51,926 nt of DNA, taken from the NCBI GenBank assembly GCA_019119335.1, contig DWXF01000031.1:1-51926 (forward strand), given 5' to 3'. This DNA comes from Candidatus Flavonifractor merdavium. Lineage in GTDB: Bacteria; Bacillota; Clostridia; Oscillospirales; Oscillospiraceae. The position numbers were made by a program, and so were the translations under genes. This document shows positions 14,293-21,333 of this stretch, one piece after another. Under the pieces are notes generated by a model that did no database searches, was not told the origin of the DNA, and worked only from the letters and a program-made list of their open reading frames with translations. How positions within the stretch are numbered: the stretch's first letter is position 1; each line of letters begins with the position of its first letter.

Positions 14293-14343
14293 AATATAAC
14301 ACCATCAACTTTCATTTTCAATCTTTTCTGATCATTTTCAATC
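14293..14343 (-). promoter_or_regulatory. fru operon promoter and putative FruR operator repeats
   Basis: On the minus strand a -35 TTGAAA (14321-14316) and a -10 TATATT (14298-14293) are 17 bp apart. A 12-bp direct repeat, GATTGAAAATGA, occurs at 14323-14312, covering the -35, and at 14343-14332. The copies are 20 bp apart, two helical turns, as expected for a DeoR-type repressor binding one DNA face. Confidence 0.7.
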
Positions 14344-14394
14344 ACAAAAAATCACTAAAAAATTTGTGGGATTTGTATAAGGCCCATGGCAAAA

Positions 14395-14430
14395 GAACCC
14401 GCCCGTTTCCCTATGGAAACGGGCGGGTTC
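14395..14430 (-). terminator. GC-rich hairpin downstream of tRNA-Ala
   Basis: GAACCCGCCCGTTTCC (14395-14410) pairs perfectly with GGAAACGGGCGGGTTC (14415-14430); on the minus strand a TTTT run follows. It is a second terminator after the tRNA, and insulates the fru promoter region. Confidence 0.7.
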
Positions 14431-14443
14431 GGATCAAACAAAA

Positions 14444-14477
14444 AAAGATCCTGAAATCATTCGATTTCAGGATCTTT
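14444..14477 (-). terminator. Terminator of the tRNA-Ala gene
   Basis: A 15-bp perfect stem, AAAGATCCTGAAATC (14444-14458) with GATTTCAGGATCTTT (14463-14477), begins 1 bp after the tRNA 3' end and is followed on the minus strand by a T-run. Confidence 0.85.
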
Positions 14478-14478
14478 C

Positions 14479-14554
<76 letters not shown>

Positions 14555-14585
14555 AGATCGGTTCATCTCGCGACCGACAAGGGTT

Positions 14586-14614
14586 ATTATACTCACTGCA
14601 GCCAGGTTTGTCAA
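14586..14614 (-). promoter_or_regulatory. Consensus sigma-A promoter of tRNA-Ala
   Basis: Perfect -35 TTGACA (14614-14609) and -10 TATAAT (14591-14586) with a 17-bp spacer, about 30 bp upstream of the tRNA. A fully consensus pair fits strong stable-RNA expression. Confidence 0.92.
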
Positions 14615-14669
14615 CCTCTTTTTTGCGTTTTTTCGAAATTTCTCGCAGACCGCAAAAATCGGGCTGATA

Positions 14670-16067
14670 TTACTTGCCGTGCTTCTCCTTCAGGTACTTG
14701 TCCATGGCCTCGGCAGCCTTCTTACCGGCGCCCATAGCCAGGATCACGGTGGCAGCGCCGGTTACGGCGTCGCCGCCGGCGTACACGCCCTCCCGGGTGG
14801 TAGCCATGGTCTCCTCATCCGCGATGAGGCAGCCCTTTTTGTTGGTATCCAGGCCGGGAGTGGTGGAGCGGATGAGCGGGTTGGGGCTGGTACCCAGGCT
14901 CATGATAACGGCGTCCACTTCCAGCTCAAACTCGCTGCCGGGCACCTCGATGGGACGGCGGCGGCCGCTGGCATCAGGCTCGCCCAGCTCCATCCTGATG
15001 CACTCCATGGCCCGGACGCAGCCCTTCTCGTCGCCCAGGATTTTTACCGGGTTGTTCAGGAACAGGAACTCAATGCCCTCCTCCTTGGCGTGGTGGATCT
15101 CCTCCCGGCGGGCGGGCATCTCCTCCTCGCCCCGGCGGTACACCACGTACACGTGCTCGGCGCCCATGCGCATGGCGCAGCGGGCGGCGTCCATGGCCAC
15201 GTTGCCGCCGCCCACGATGGCGGCCCGCTTGATCTTCTTGATGGGGGTGTCGTAGCTGTTCAGGTAGGCCTTCATCAGGTTGATGCGGGTCAGGTACTCG
15301 TTGGCGGAATACACGCCGGCCAGGGTCTCACCGGGAATGCCCATGAACATGGGCAGACCAGCGCCGGAGCCCACGAACACCGCCTCGTAGCCCTCCTCGA
15401 ACATCTCGTCAATGGTGTAGGTCTTGCCCACCACCATGTCGGTCTCCAGATCCACGCCCATGGCGGTGAGCTTCTCCACCTCGTTGGCCACGATGGCCTT
15501 GGGCAGACGGAACTCGGGGATGCCGTACACCAGCACGCCGCCGGCGGTGTGGAATGCCTCGAACATAGTCACCTGATAGCCCTGCTTGGCCAGGTCGCTG
15601 GCGCAGGTCAGGCTGGCAGGGCCGGAGCCCACCACCGCCACGCGGATGCCGTTGCTCTCGGGCTTCTGGGGCATCTCATTGATGTTCTCCCGGTACCAGT
15701 CGGCCACAAACCGTTCCAGACGGCCGATGGCCACCGGTTCGCCCTTGATGCCCCGGACGCAGTACTTCTCACACTGGCTCTCCTGAGGGCAGACACGGCC
15801 GCTGACGCCGGGCAGGGCATTGGTGTCGGAAATGATCTCATAGGCTGCCTTGAAGTCGCCCTCGGCCACCTTGGCGATAAACTCGGGAATATGGATGTTC
15901 ACCGGGCAGCCGCCCACGCAGGGCTTGTTCTTGCAGTTGAGGCAGCGGGTGGCCTCCTCCATGGCCTGCTCCCTGGTGTAGCCCAGGCAGACCTCCTCAA
16001 AGTTGCGGCTGCGGACCTTGGCGTCCTGCTCCGGCACGGGAACTTTGGTCAAACTCATGTTAGCCAT
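14670..16067 (-). CDS. nfnB: NADP-binding subunit of NADH-dependent ferredoxin:NADP+ oxidoreductase (NfnB), GltA-like
   Basis: A 465-residue flavoprotein homologous to the small subunit of glutamate synthase. The N-terminus has two Fe-S cysteine clusters (CLNCKNKPCVGGCPV and GRVCPQESQCEKYC). Two Rossmann FAD/NAD motifs follow (VVGSGPASLTCA and IVGGGNVAMDAA), and an ending GGDAVTGAATVILAMGAG. The gene before it is the NfnA-like FAD/NAD/2Fe-2S subunit, with no glutamate synthase large subunit nearby. The pair is therefore most likely NfnAB, which bifurcates electrons between NADH, ferredoxin and NADPH, a key step for anaerobic biosynthesis. Single enzymes are often labelled gltA, and biochemistry would be needed to separate the two. 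Confidence 0.88.
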   Translation of the reverse strand: MANMSLTKVPVPEQDAKVRSRNFEEVCLGYTREQAMEEATRCLNCKNKPCVGGCPVNIHIPEFIAKVAEGDFKAAYEIISDTNALPGVSGRVCPQESQCEKYCVRGIKGEPVAIGRLERFVADWYRENINEMPQKPESNGIRVAVVGSGPASLTCASDLAKQGYQVTMFEAFHTAGGVLVYGIPEFRLPKAIVANEVEKLTAMGVDLETDMVVGKTYTIDEMFEEGYEAVFVGSGAGLPMFMGIPGETLAGVYSANEYLTRINLMKAYLNSYDTPIKKIKRAAIVGGGNVAMDAARCAMRMGAEHVYVVYRRGEEEMPARREEIHHAKEEGIEFLFLNNPVKILGDEKGCVRAMECIRMELGEPDASGRRRPIEVPGSEFELEVDAVIMSLGTSPNPLIRSTTPGLDTNKKGCLIADEETMATTREGVYAGGDAVTGAATVILAMGAGKKAAEAMDKYLKEKHGK

Positions 16068-16085
16068 GTTTTATGTATCTCCCTC

Positions 16086-16943
16086 TCAATGAATCATTTC
16101 GCGGGCCAGCTCGTCCATGCGGCAGGCATGGCGCTGCTTCTCCTCGGCCTCTTCCCCGCGGTACACCGTGTTGCGGCTCATCAGCTCGTCAAAGTCCACC
16201 TCATGGCCGTCAAAGTCGGGGCCGTCCACGCAGGCAAACTTCATCTTGCCGCCCACCGTCACCCGGCAGCCACCGCACATGCCGGTGCCGTCGATCATGA
16301 TGGGGTTCAGGGAGACAATGGTCTTGATCCCGTAGGGCTTGGTCACAGCGGAGACAAACTTCATCATGGGAATGGGCCCGATGGCGATGACCGCGTCGTA
16401 CTGGTTGCCGGCGTCAATGAGGCTCTTGAGTTTGTCGGTAACGAAGCCCTTTTCCATATAGGAGCCGTCGTCGGTGGTGATATACAGATTGTCGCAGGCG
16501 GCCTTGAACTCCTCCTCCAGGATCACGATGTCCTTGGAGCGGAAACCGGCAATTACGTCCACCCCGATGCCCTGGGCGTGGAGGCTCTTGGCCTGGGGAT
16601 AGGCAATGGCGCAGCCCACGCCGCCGCCCACCACGCACACCCGCTTGGCTCCCTCGGGCAGTTCGGTGGGCAGGCCCAGGGGGCCCACAAAGTCTCGGAT
16701 GCTGTCGCCCTCGTTCAGCTCGCCCAGCAGCTCGGTGGTCAGGCCCACCTTCTGGAAGATGATGGTGACCGTTCCTTTTTCCCGGTCGTAATCGGCAATG
16801 GTCAGGGGAACACGTTCCCCATGCTCATCCACACGCAGGATGATGAACTGCCCCGCCTGCGCCTTCCGCGCGATCAGCGGCGCCTCCACCTCCAGCAGCG
16901 TCACGCTGGGGTTGAGGACCTTTTTCCGTACGATTTTTACCAT
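16086..16943 (-). CDS. nfnA: FAD/NAD- and 2Fe-2S-binding subunit (NfnA), dihydroorotate dehydrogenase electron transfer-like
   Basis: A 285-residue ferredoxin-reductase-type protein. An FAD-binding beta-barrel (about 1-95, with GQFIILRVDEHGERVPLT) is followed by an NAD-binding domain (VCVVGGGVGCAIAYPQAK) and a C-terminal 2Fe-2S Cys cluster (GTGMCGGCRVTVG, then FACVDGPDFDGHEVDF). This is the small subunit of NfnAB; the near relative PyrK occurs with pyrD, which is absent here. The ATG at 16943 follows GAGG; an in-frame TTG at 16952 is possible. It ends 18 bp before nfnB and shares its promoter. Confidence 0.9.
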   Translation of the reverse strand: MVKIVRKKVLNPSVTLLEVEAPLIARKAQAGQFIILRVDEHGERVPLTIADYDREKGTVTIIFQKVGLTTELLGELNEGDSIRDFVGPLGLPTELPEGAKRVCVVGGGVGCAIAYPQAKSLHAQGIGVDVIAGFRSKDIVILEEEFKAACDNLYITTDDGSYMEKGFVTDKLKSLIDAGNQYDAVIAIGPIPMMKFVSAVTKPYGIKTIVSLNPIMIDGTGMCGGCRVTVGGKMKFACVDGPDFDGHEVDFDELMSRNTVYRGEEAEEKQRHACRMDELAREMIH

Positions 16944-17064
16944 GTGCTTCAACCTCGCCTTTTTCTGATTCCCCCGGCCTGTTGCCGGAAGCCCTCTGAT
17001 TCCCTCTGCCTGGGATTACATAGAATTTACCCCGTCAAGGCGGGACTTTTCTACGTTAAATAAG

Positions 17065-17093
17065 ACCATAACAGCTTTTCCCGTATTTGTCAA
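17065..17093 (-). promoter_or_regulatory. Promoter of the nfnAB operon
   Basis: A perfect -35 TTGACA (17093-17088) and -10 TATGGT (17070-17065), 17 bp apart on the minus strand, leave a leader of some 115 nt before nfnA. Confidence 0.75.
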
Positions 17094-17109
17094 GGTGGGA
17101 ACCTACTGG

Positions 17110-18027
17110 TTAGTTCAATTTATTCCAGCCCAGAATCGGCCACGTAATTTTGATCTCAAACCAGCCGTCGGACAGCGCCGCCGAGACGGGACATCCCATC
17201 CGGTCAGCCAGCGCCTTCACAATGGCCAGCCCCAAACCGGTATTCCGGCCGGTGCGCATTTTGTCTGAGGTAAAGAACCGGTCAAACACACGGGGCACAT
17301 CCTCCTGGGTCAAATCGTCGGTCTGGTTGCGGAACAGGCTTACCACGCTCTCCCCCTCCCGGTACAACCGCACCTCCATGCCCCCCTGACCGTGATCCAG
17401 GGCGTTGCGCAGCAGATTGGTAAACACCCGCAGCACCGCCCCCTCGTCCGCCTGCACCGGCGGCAGGCCCTCCTCCAGCTCCACCGCCATGTCGAAGCCC
17501 CGGTCGGTGAAGTCGCTGTAAAAGGCGGCCAGCAGCCCGGACAGGCTGGCATGGAGATTCACCGGCTCCCGCTCCAGGGGATACTCCCCCCCTTCCAGAC
17601 GGGAGAGCTCATAAAAACTGGTGATCAGGCTCTGGAGGGCCTTGGACCGGCTCTCCACCACCGCCAGATACTCCCTCCGCTCCCCCTCCGGCAGGTTTGG
17701 GTCCTCCAACAGCTGGAGGTAGCCCAAAATGGAGGTGAGGGGAGTGCGCAGGTCGTGGGAGATGTTGGAAATCTGCTGGCGGAGGGATTTTTCCCGCTCC
17801 CGCCAGGCGGCCTGATCCGCCCGCCGGGCCTCCAGCAGACGGTTGACCTCCTGGAGCAGCTCCTCCGCCGCACCGTTGGGCACCGCCAGCCGCACCCGGG
17901 CGGTGCTGCCGGATTCCTCCAGCTGCCTCATCTGAGCGGCCGCGCTCCGCAGAGACCGCCGCTGAGTCCACACCCACCAGCCCAGGCCAGCGCAAAGCAA
18001 AAGTAATATGACACACAGGACCGCCAT
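17110..18027 (-). CDS. Sensor histidine kinase with minimal sensor region
   Basis: A 305-residue kinase with one clear N-terminal membrane segment (about 2-20) and no extracellular domain of any size. The H-box SNISHDLRTPLTS carries His91; the N-box TNLLRNALDHG (Asn204/Asn208), FDRFFTSDKMRTG and GLGLAIVKALADRMG ATP-lid motifs complete the catalytic domain. Kinases this short usually sense through partner membrane proteins. The gene is the last of the ABC operon next to it, 60 bp after the second permease gene, and the response regulator gene is 2.6 kb upstream on the same strand. It probably controls that ABC transporter in response to an antimicrobial peptide, which is inference. Confidence 0.88.
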   Translation of the reverse strand: MAVLCVILLLLCAGLGWWVWTQRRSLRSAAAQMRQLEESGSTARVRLAVPNGAAEELLQEVNRLLEARRADQAAWREREKSLRQQISNISHDLRTPLTSILGYLQLLEDPNLPEGERREYLAVVESRSKALQSLITSFYELSRLEGGEYPLEREPVNLHASLSGLLAAFYSDFTDRGFDMAVELEEGLPPVQADEGAVLRVFTNLLRNALDHGQGGMEVRLYREGESVVSLFRNQTDDLTQEDVPRVFDRFFTSDKMRTGRNTGLGLAIVKALADRMGCPVSAALSDGWFEIKITWPILGWNKLN

Positions 18028-18051
18028 TTTGTACGCCCCCTTGAACAGGCC

Positions 18052-18081
18052 AAGGGCGCGCCCGGAGTGCGGGCGCGCCTT
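18052..18081. other. Hairpin in the gap between the permease and kinase genes
   Basis: GGCGCGCCCG (18055-18064) pairs with CGGGCGCGCC (18070-18079), extended by AAG and CTT. In the plus direction a T-rich run follows; in the direction of the genes there is none. It may stop antisense transcription, or reduce or stabilise kinase mRNA relative to the transporter part. Confidence 0.5.
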
Positions 18082-18087
18082 GTCTTT

Positions 18088-18831
18088 TTATCGAATATCC
18101 CGGCGGAAGAACCACAGCAGCCCCACCAGGGTGCTCGCCCCGCCCCACCCCAGGCCGATCCCCCAGCACCAGAGCTGGTACTCCCAGGTGAGCCAGCCGG
18201 AGAGATAGGGCGGCATCAGCAGGGTGTAGGGCATCAGGATCGCCTGCAGCAGCGGAGACAGACTCCCGCCGGTAAACAGGCTGGACAGCGCCGCTAGAAT
18301 GGGCTGCCCCACAAAAAACAGCAGATAATAGGCCGTCATCCAGACGGCGGTACCGGGGAACAGCATGGCCATGGCGTGGCACAGGGTGAACATCCCGCAC
18401 CACACCGGGATAGCCGCCAGCAGGCAGAAGCCCAAAATCCACAGGGCCACCGCCTCCGCCTCCGGGTCGCCATGGGGCAGCAGAAGAGCGCAGATACCCA
18501 GAAGCCCCACCAGCAAAACGGCGCACAGCCCCAGACCCAGCAGCAGGCCGGACAACAGCTTGCCGCCGTAGATCCCGCCCCGGCTCAGGCCGAAGGAGAT
18601 CTCGTTTTTCATAGTCTCGCCCCGGCCCCCGTCCACCACCTGCACCAGCAGGGGCACCACCAGCATTCCGGTCAGCATGGTCACACTGACTCCGCCCACC
18701 AGCTCCACATAGTCGGCGCTGTGCATCAGGACCCCGAACAGGGCGGTACACAGAACCAGAAATATCGTGGTGCCCCAGAAAATCCGGTGGCGCAGGGCCT
18801 TCCACAGCTCGGCTTTGATGTAGTTCAGCAC
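18088..18831 (-). CDS. ABC-2 type permease, lantibiotic-immunity style (second permease)
   Basis: A 247-residue protein with about six membrane segments and the ABC-2 immunity-permease pattern: a polar N-terminus (NYIKAELWKALRHRIFWG), then TMKNEISFGLSRGGIYGGKLL, nearly the same as TLKNEVSYGLSRARIYLGKL in the previous gene. This shows that the two permeases are paralogues that form a heterodimer. The GTG at 18831 is preferred over ATG at 18852 because GGGAGG lies 9 bases before it and the N-terminus then aligns with its paralogue. It works with the ATPase at 19610-20533, exporting or clearing a membrane-active compound. Confidence 0.8.
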   Translation of the reverse strand: MLNYIKAELWKALRHRIFWGTTIFLVLCTALFGVLMHSADYVELVGGVSVTMLTGMLVVPLLVQVVDGGRGETMKNEISFGLSRGGIYGGKLLSGLLLGLGLCAVLLVGLLGICALLLPHGDPEAEAVALWILGFCLLAAIPVWCGMFTLCHAMAMLFPGTAVWMTAYYLLFFVGQPILAALSSLFTGGSLSPLLQAILMPYTLLMPPYLSGWLTWEYQLWCWGIGLGWGGASTLVGLLWFFRRDIR

Positions 18832-18861
18832 AGCCGCTTCCCTCCCGGCCATCCGACCCGC

Positions 18862-19617
18862 TCAGCGGACCTCCTTCTTCTGAAACGCCGCCAGTCCCAC
18901 AATGGTGGACACAACCAGCAGCGCCAAACCCACCAGCCAGCACAGACCCAGATAGTCCGCCTGGAAGGCCATATTGGGCAGCTTTTCCAGCATCACCGTG
19001 GGCATCAGCTGGCGCACCGTCTCAAACATGGGGTTGAACAGCAGACCCAGGGCCTGGAAAATCCCCGGCACCACCCCCAGCAGACCGATGCCCACAAAGG
19101 CGGCCAGGGTGGTGTTGCGCACCAGGAAATAGCAGGCCATGGTGATCCCCTGGGCCCCCAGCCACAGGGGGAAGGCTCCCGCCAGGCCGTAGCCGATGAG
19201 GGCAAAGGCCGCCGCGTCCTGCTCCCCGTGGGGCAGCAGCACCCAGCACCCGGCCACATACAGCGCCACCATCACCGCCGCCGCCAGCAGGGACACCAGC
19301 GTAGATACCGCCAGCTTACCCAGATAGATCCGCGCCCGGGACAGGCCGTAGGACACCTCGTTTTTCAGGGTGTTCTGCTTATACTGCTCGGAAAAGACCA
19401 TATCGCAGGTCAGCACGGGGGCATAGGCTCCGATACTCAGCATAACCGCCACCAGGGTAGCTGCGGAATAGAAGTTCATACCCTCATTGCCCCAGGAGCT
19501 GGTGAGCCAGCAGCCCCACAGCAGCACACCCTCCAGGGCCAGCACAACCAGCAGGGTAAGATAGAGGTATTTCCGCCGGAATACCTTATAACACTCGGCT
19601 GTCAGATAGTTACGCAT
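18862..19617 (-). CDS. ABC-2 type permease, lantibiotic-immunity style (first permease)
   Basis: A 251-residue integral membrane protein with about six segments: an N-terminal RNYLTAECYKVFRRKYLYLT, the KNEVSYGLSRARIYLGKL motif shared with the next gene, then long hydrophobic stretches. It resembles the EpiE/MutE/SpaE-type permeases that pair with an ATPase to give immunity to lantibiotics. The ATG at 19617 overlaps the ATPase stop by 8 bases (ATGCGTAA), giving translational coupling. It is transcribed with the ATPase and the second permease. Confidence 0.8.
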   Translation of the reverse strand: MRNYLTAECYKVFRRKYLYLTLLVVLALEGVLLWGCWLTSSWGNEGMNFYSAATLVAVMLSIGAYAPVLTCDMVFSEQYKQNTLKNEVSYGLSRARIYLGKLAVSTLVSLLAAAVMVALYVAGCWVLLPHGEQDAAAFALIGYGLAGAFPLWLGAQGITMACYFLVRNTTLAAFVGIGLLGVVPGIFQALGLLFNPMFETVRQLMPTVMLEKLPNMAFQADYLGLCWLVGLALLVVSTIVGLAAFQKKEVR

Positions 19618-20533
19618 GGCGGACACCCCCGATCATGGACAGGAAGTAGTCCTCCAGATTGGCCCCCCGGCTCTCGATAGACAGAAGGGCCGCGCCCCCC
19701 TCCACCAGCACCCGGGCCACCTCCTGGGGCCGGTCCAGGCAGCCGTACAGCCGGATGATGTTGCCGGGCAGCACCTCGTAGTCCCGCATCCCCAGAGCCT
19801 TCTCCAGCACCAGGGCGGCCTGAGAGGCGTCGTCCACCTGCACCTCAATGCAGGCCCGGCACTTCTCCTGGAGGGCCTGGGCGGTGATCTCCTCCAGCAT
19901 CACCCCGTTGTCGATGAAGCCGTAGCAGGTGGCCAGGTTGGCCAGCTCGGGCAGGATGTGGCTGGAGATAAGGATGGTGGTCTGGTGCTCCTGATTCAGC
20001 CGCAGCAGCAGGTTGCGGAACTCCACAATTCCCTCCGGATCCAGGCCGTTGATGGGCTCGTCCAGCAGCAGGAAGTCCGGCCGGTTCATCAGGGCCAGGG
20101 CCAGCCCCATCCGCTGCTTCATGCCCAGAGAGAAGTTCTTGAAGGTCTTTTTCCCGGTGTTCGCCAGATCTACCTCCTCCAGCACCTGGTCTACCACCCG
20201 ATCGCCGGGGATCCCCCGCTGGATGCGGTAATACTCCAGGTTCTGCCGGGCGGTGAGGTAGGGGTAAAAGCTGGGAGTCTCCACCATCACCCCGGTACGG
20301 GCGCGCATGGCGGCCAGCTCCTTTCCCCCAGTGGCGCCGAACAGGCTCAGCTCCCCGTCAGAGGGGACGCTCTGCCCCGTCACCATGCGGATCAGAGTGG
20401 TCTTGCCCGCCCCGTTGCGGCCCACCAGGCCGTAGATCTGGCCCCGCTCCACCGCCAGGTTCACCCGGTCCACCACCGGGTGGTTTCCATATCGCTTGGT
20501 GAGCCCATGGGTCACCAGCACGTCTTGCGTCAT
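19610..20533 (-). CDS. ABC transporter ATPase, antimicrobial-peptide resistance type
   Basis: A 307-residue ATPase: Walker A GRNGAGKTTLIRM (about 38-50), the signature FSLGMKQRMGLALALM, Walker B FLLLDEPINGLDPEG and the switch SSHILPEL. The C-terminal 90 residues are an extra domain seen in lantibiotic-immunity ATPases (LanF type). It supplies energy to the two following permeases. The ATG at 20533 follows AAAGGCGG. An 88-bp gap separates it from the response regulator gene, where the regulator may bind, although no clear repeat stands out. Its substrate is not known. Confidence 0.88.
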   Translation of the reverse strand: MTQDVLVTHGLTKRYGNHPVVDRVNLAVERGQIYGLVGRNGAGKTTLIRMVTGQSVPSDGELSLFGATGGKELAAMRARTGVMVETPSFYPYLTARQNLEYYRIQRGIPGDRVVDQVLEEVDLANTGKKTFKNFSLGMKQRMGLALALMNRPDFLLLDEPINGLDPEGIVEFRNLLLRLNQEHQTTILISSHILPELANLATCYGFIDNGVMLEEITAQALQEKCRACIEVQVDDASQAALVLEKALGMRDYEVLPGNIIRLYGCLDRPQEVARVLVEGGAALLSIESRGANLEDYFLSMIGGVRHA

Positions 20534-20621
20534 ATGGCATCCGCCTTTCTCTTGGATTGTGATGCCAGTATAGCGGCAAGTCAATAATCCGCCGTAAAGC
20601 AAAGGTGAAGAAAGTTTAAAA

Positions 20622-21308
20622 TCAGTCGCACATTTTAAAGCCGATGCCCCACACTGTCTTGATATACTCGGTGGGGCTGGCCTTGGCCAGCTTGGAGCGC
20701 AAGTTGGAAATGTGGACGTTCACCGTGTTGTCGTCCCCCATGTAGGCCCCGTTCCACACCTGCTGGTAGAGCTGCTCCCGGGTGAACACCTTCTTGGGGT
20801 GCTCCATCAGCAGGGTGAGGATGTGAAATTCCCGGGCGGTGACCGCCACCGGCTTGCCCGCCGCCGTCACCGTCACGCTGTCCTTGTCCAGCACCAAGTC
20901 TCCGTGGGTGAGCACACTGCCCCCGGAGGCCCCGGAAAACTGCCGGTAGCGGCGCAGCTGGGCCTCCACCCGGGCCAGCACCTCAGCGTTGTCAAAGGGC
21001 TTGGGGATAAAGTCATCCGCCCCCAGCTTGAGCACGTTCACCCGGTCCTCCAGCCCCGCCTTGGCGGAGAGGACGATGATGGGCATGGTCTTGCGCTGGC
21101 GCAGCTGGGTGATGAACTCCTCCCCCGTCAGGCCGGGCAGCATCAGATCCAGCAGCACCAGATCGTAGTCGTACTGACCCGCCCACAGGGCCGCCTCGCT
21201 GCCGGAGTAGGCCGGGCGGCAGTCGTAGCCCGCCCCGGACAGCACCCGGCACAGCAGCTTGTTGATATCCGGGTCGTCCTCCACCACTAAAATATGATAG
21301 GTCTCCAT
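20622..21308 (-). CDS. OmpR/PhoB-family response regulator
   Basis: A 228-residue regulator: a receiver domain (1-120) with phospho-Asp54 in LVLLDLMLPG, DD at 11-12 and Lys103 in IPKPF; then a winged-helix DNA-binding domain (about 135-226; VTAREFHILTLLMEH, then FTREQLYQQVW and NVHISNLRSKL). It is followed by the ABC ATPase gene, and the kinase gene ends the same run, so RR-ABC-kinase is one signalling unit. The ATG has AGGAGG close upstream, in a gap of 25 bp after rqcH, so read-through from rqcH is possible. Confidence 0.92.
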   Translation of the reverse strand: METYHILVVEDDPDINKLLCRVLSGAGYDCRPAYSGSEAALWAGQYDYDLVLLDLMLPGLTGEEFITQLRQRKTMPIIVLSAKAGLEDRVNVLKLGADDFIPKPFDNAEVLARVEAQLRRYRQFSGASGGSVLTHGDLVLDKDSVTVTAAGKPVAVTAREFHILTLLMEHPKKVFTREQLYQQVWNGAYMGDDNTVNVHISNLRSKLAKASPTEYIKTVWGIGFKMCD

Positions 21309-21333
21309 CTTTCTGTCCCTCCTGCGTCCGCCG

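Noticed and set aside
14670..16943. Glutamate synthase small subunit as sole interpretation of the flavoprotein pair
   Set aside because: No large glutamate synthase subunit is near, and the partner gene is the NfnA-like subunit.
16086..16943. PyrK (dihydroorotate dehydrogenase electron transfer subunit)
   Set aside because: The sequence is similar, but pyrD or other pyr genes are absent and NfnB is adjacent.
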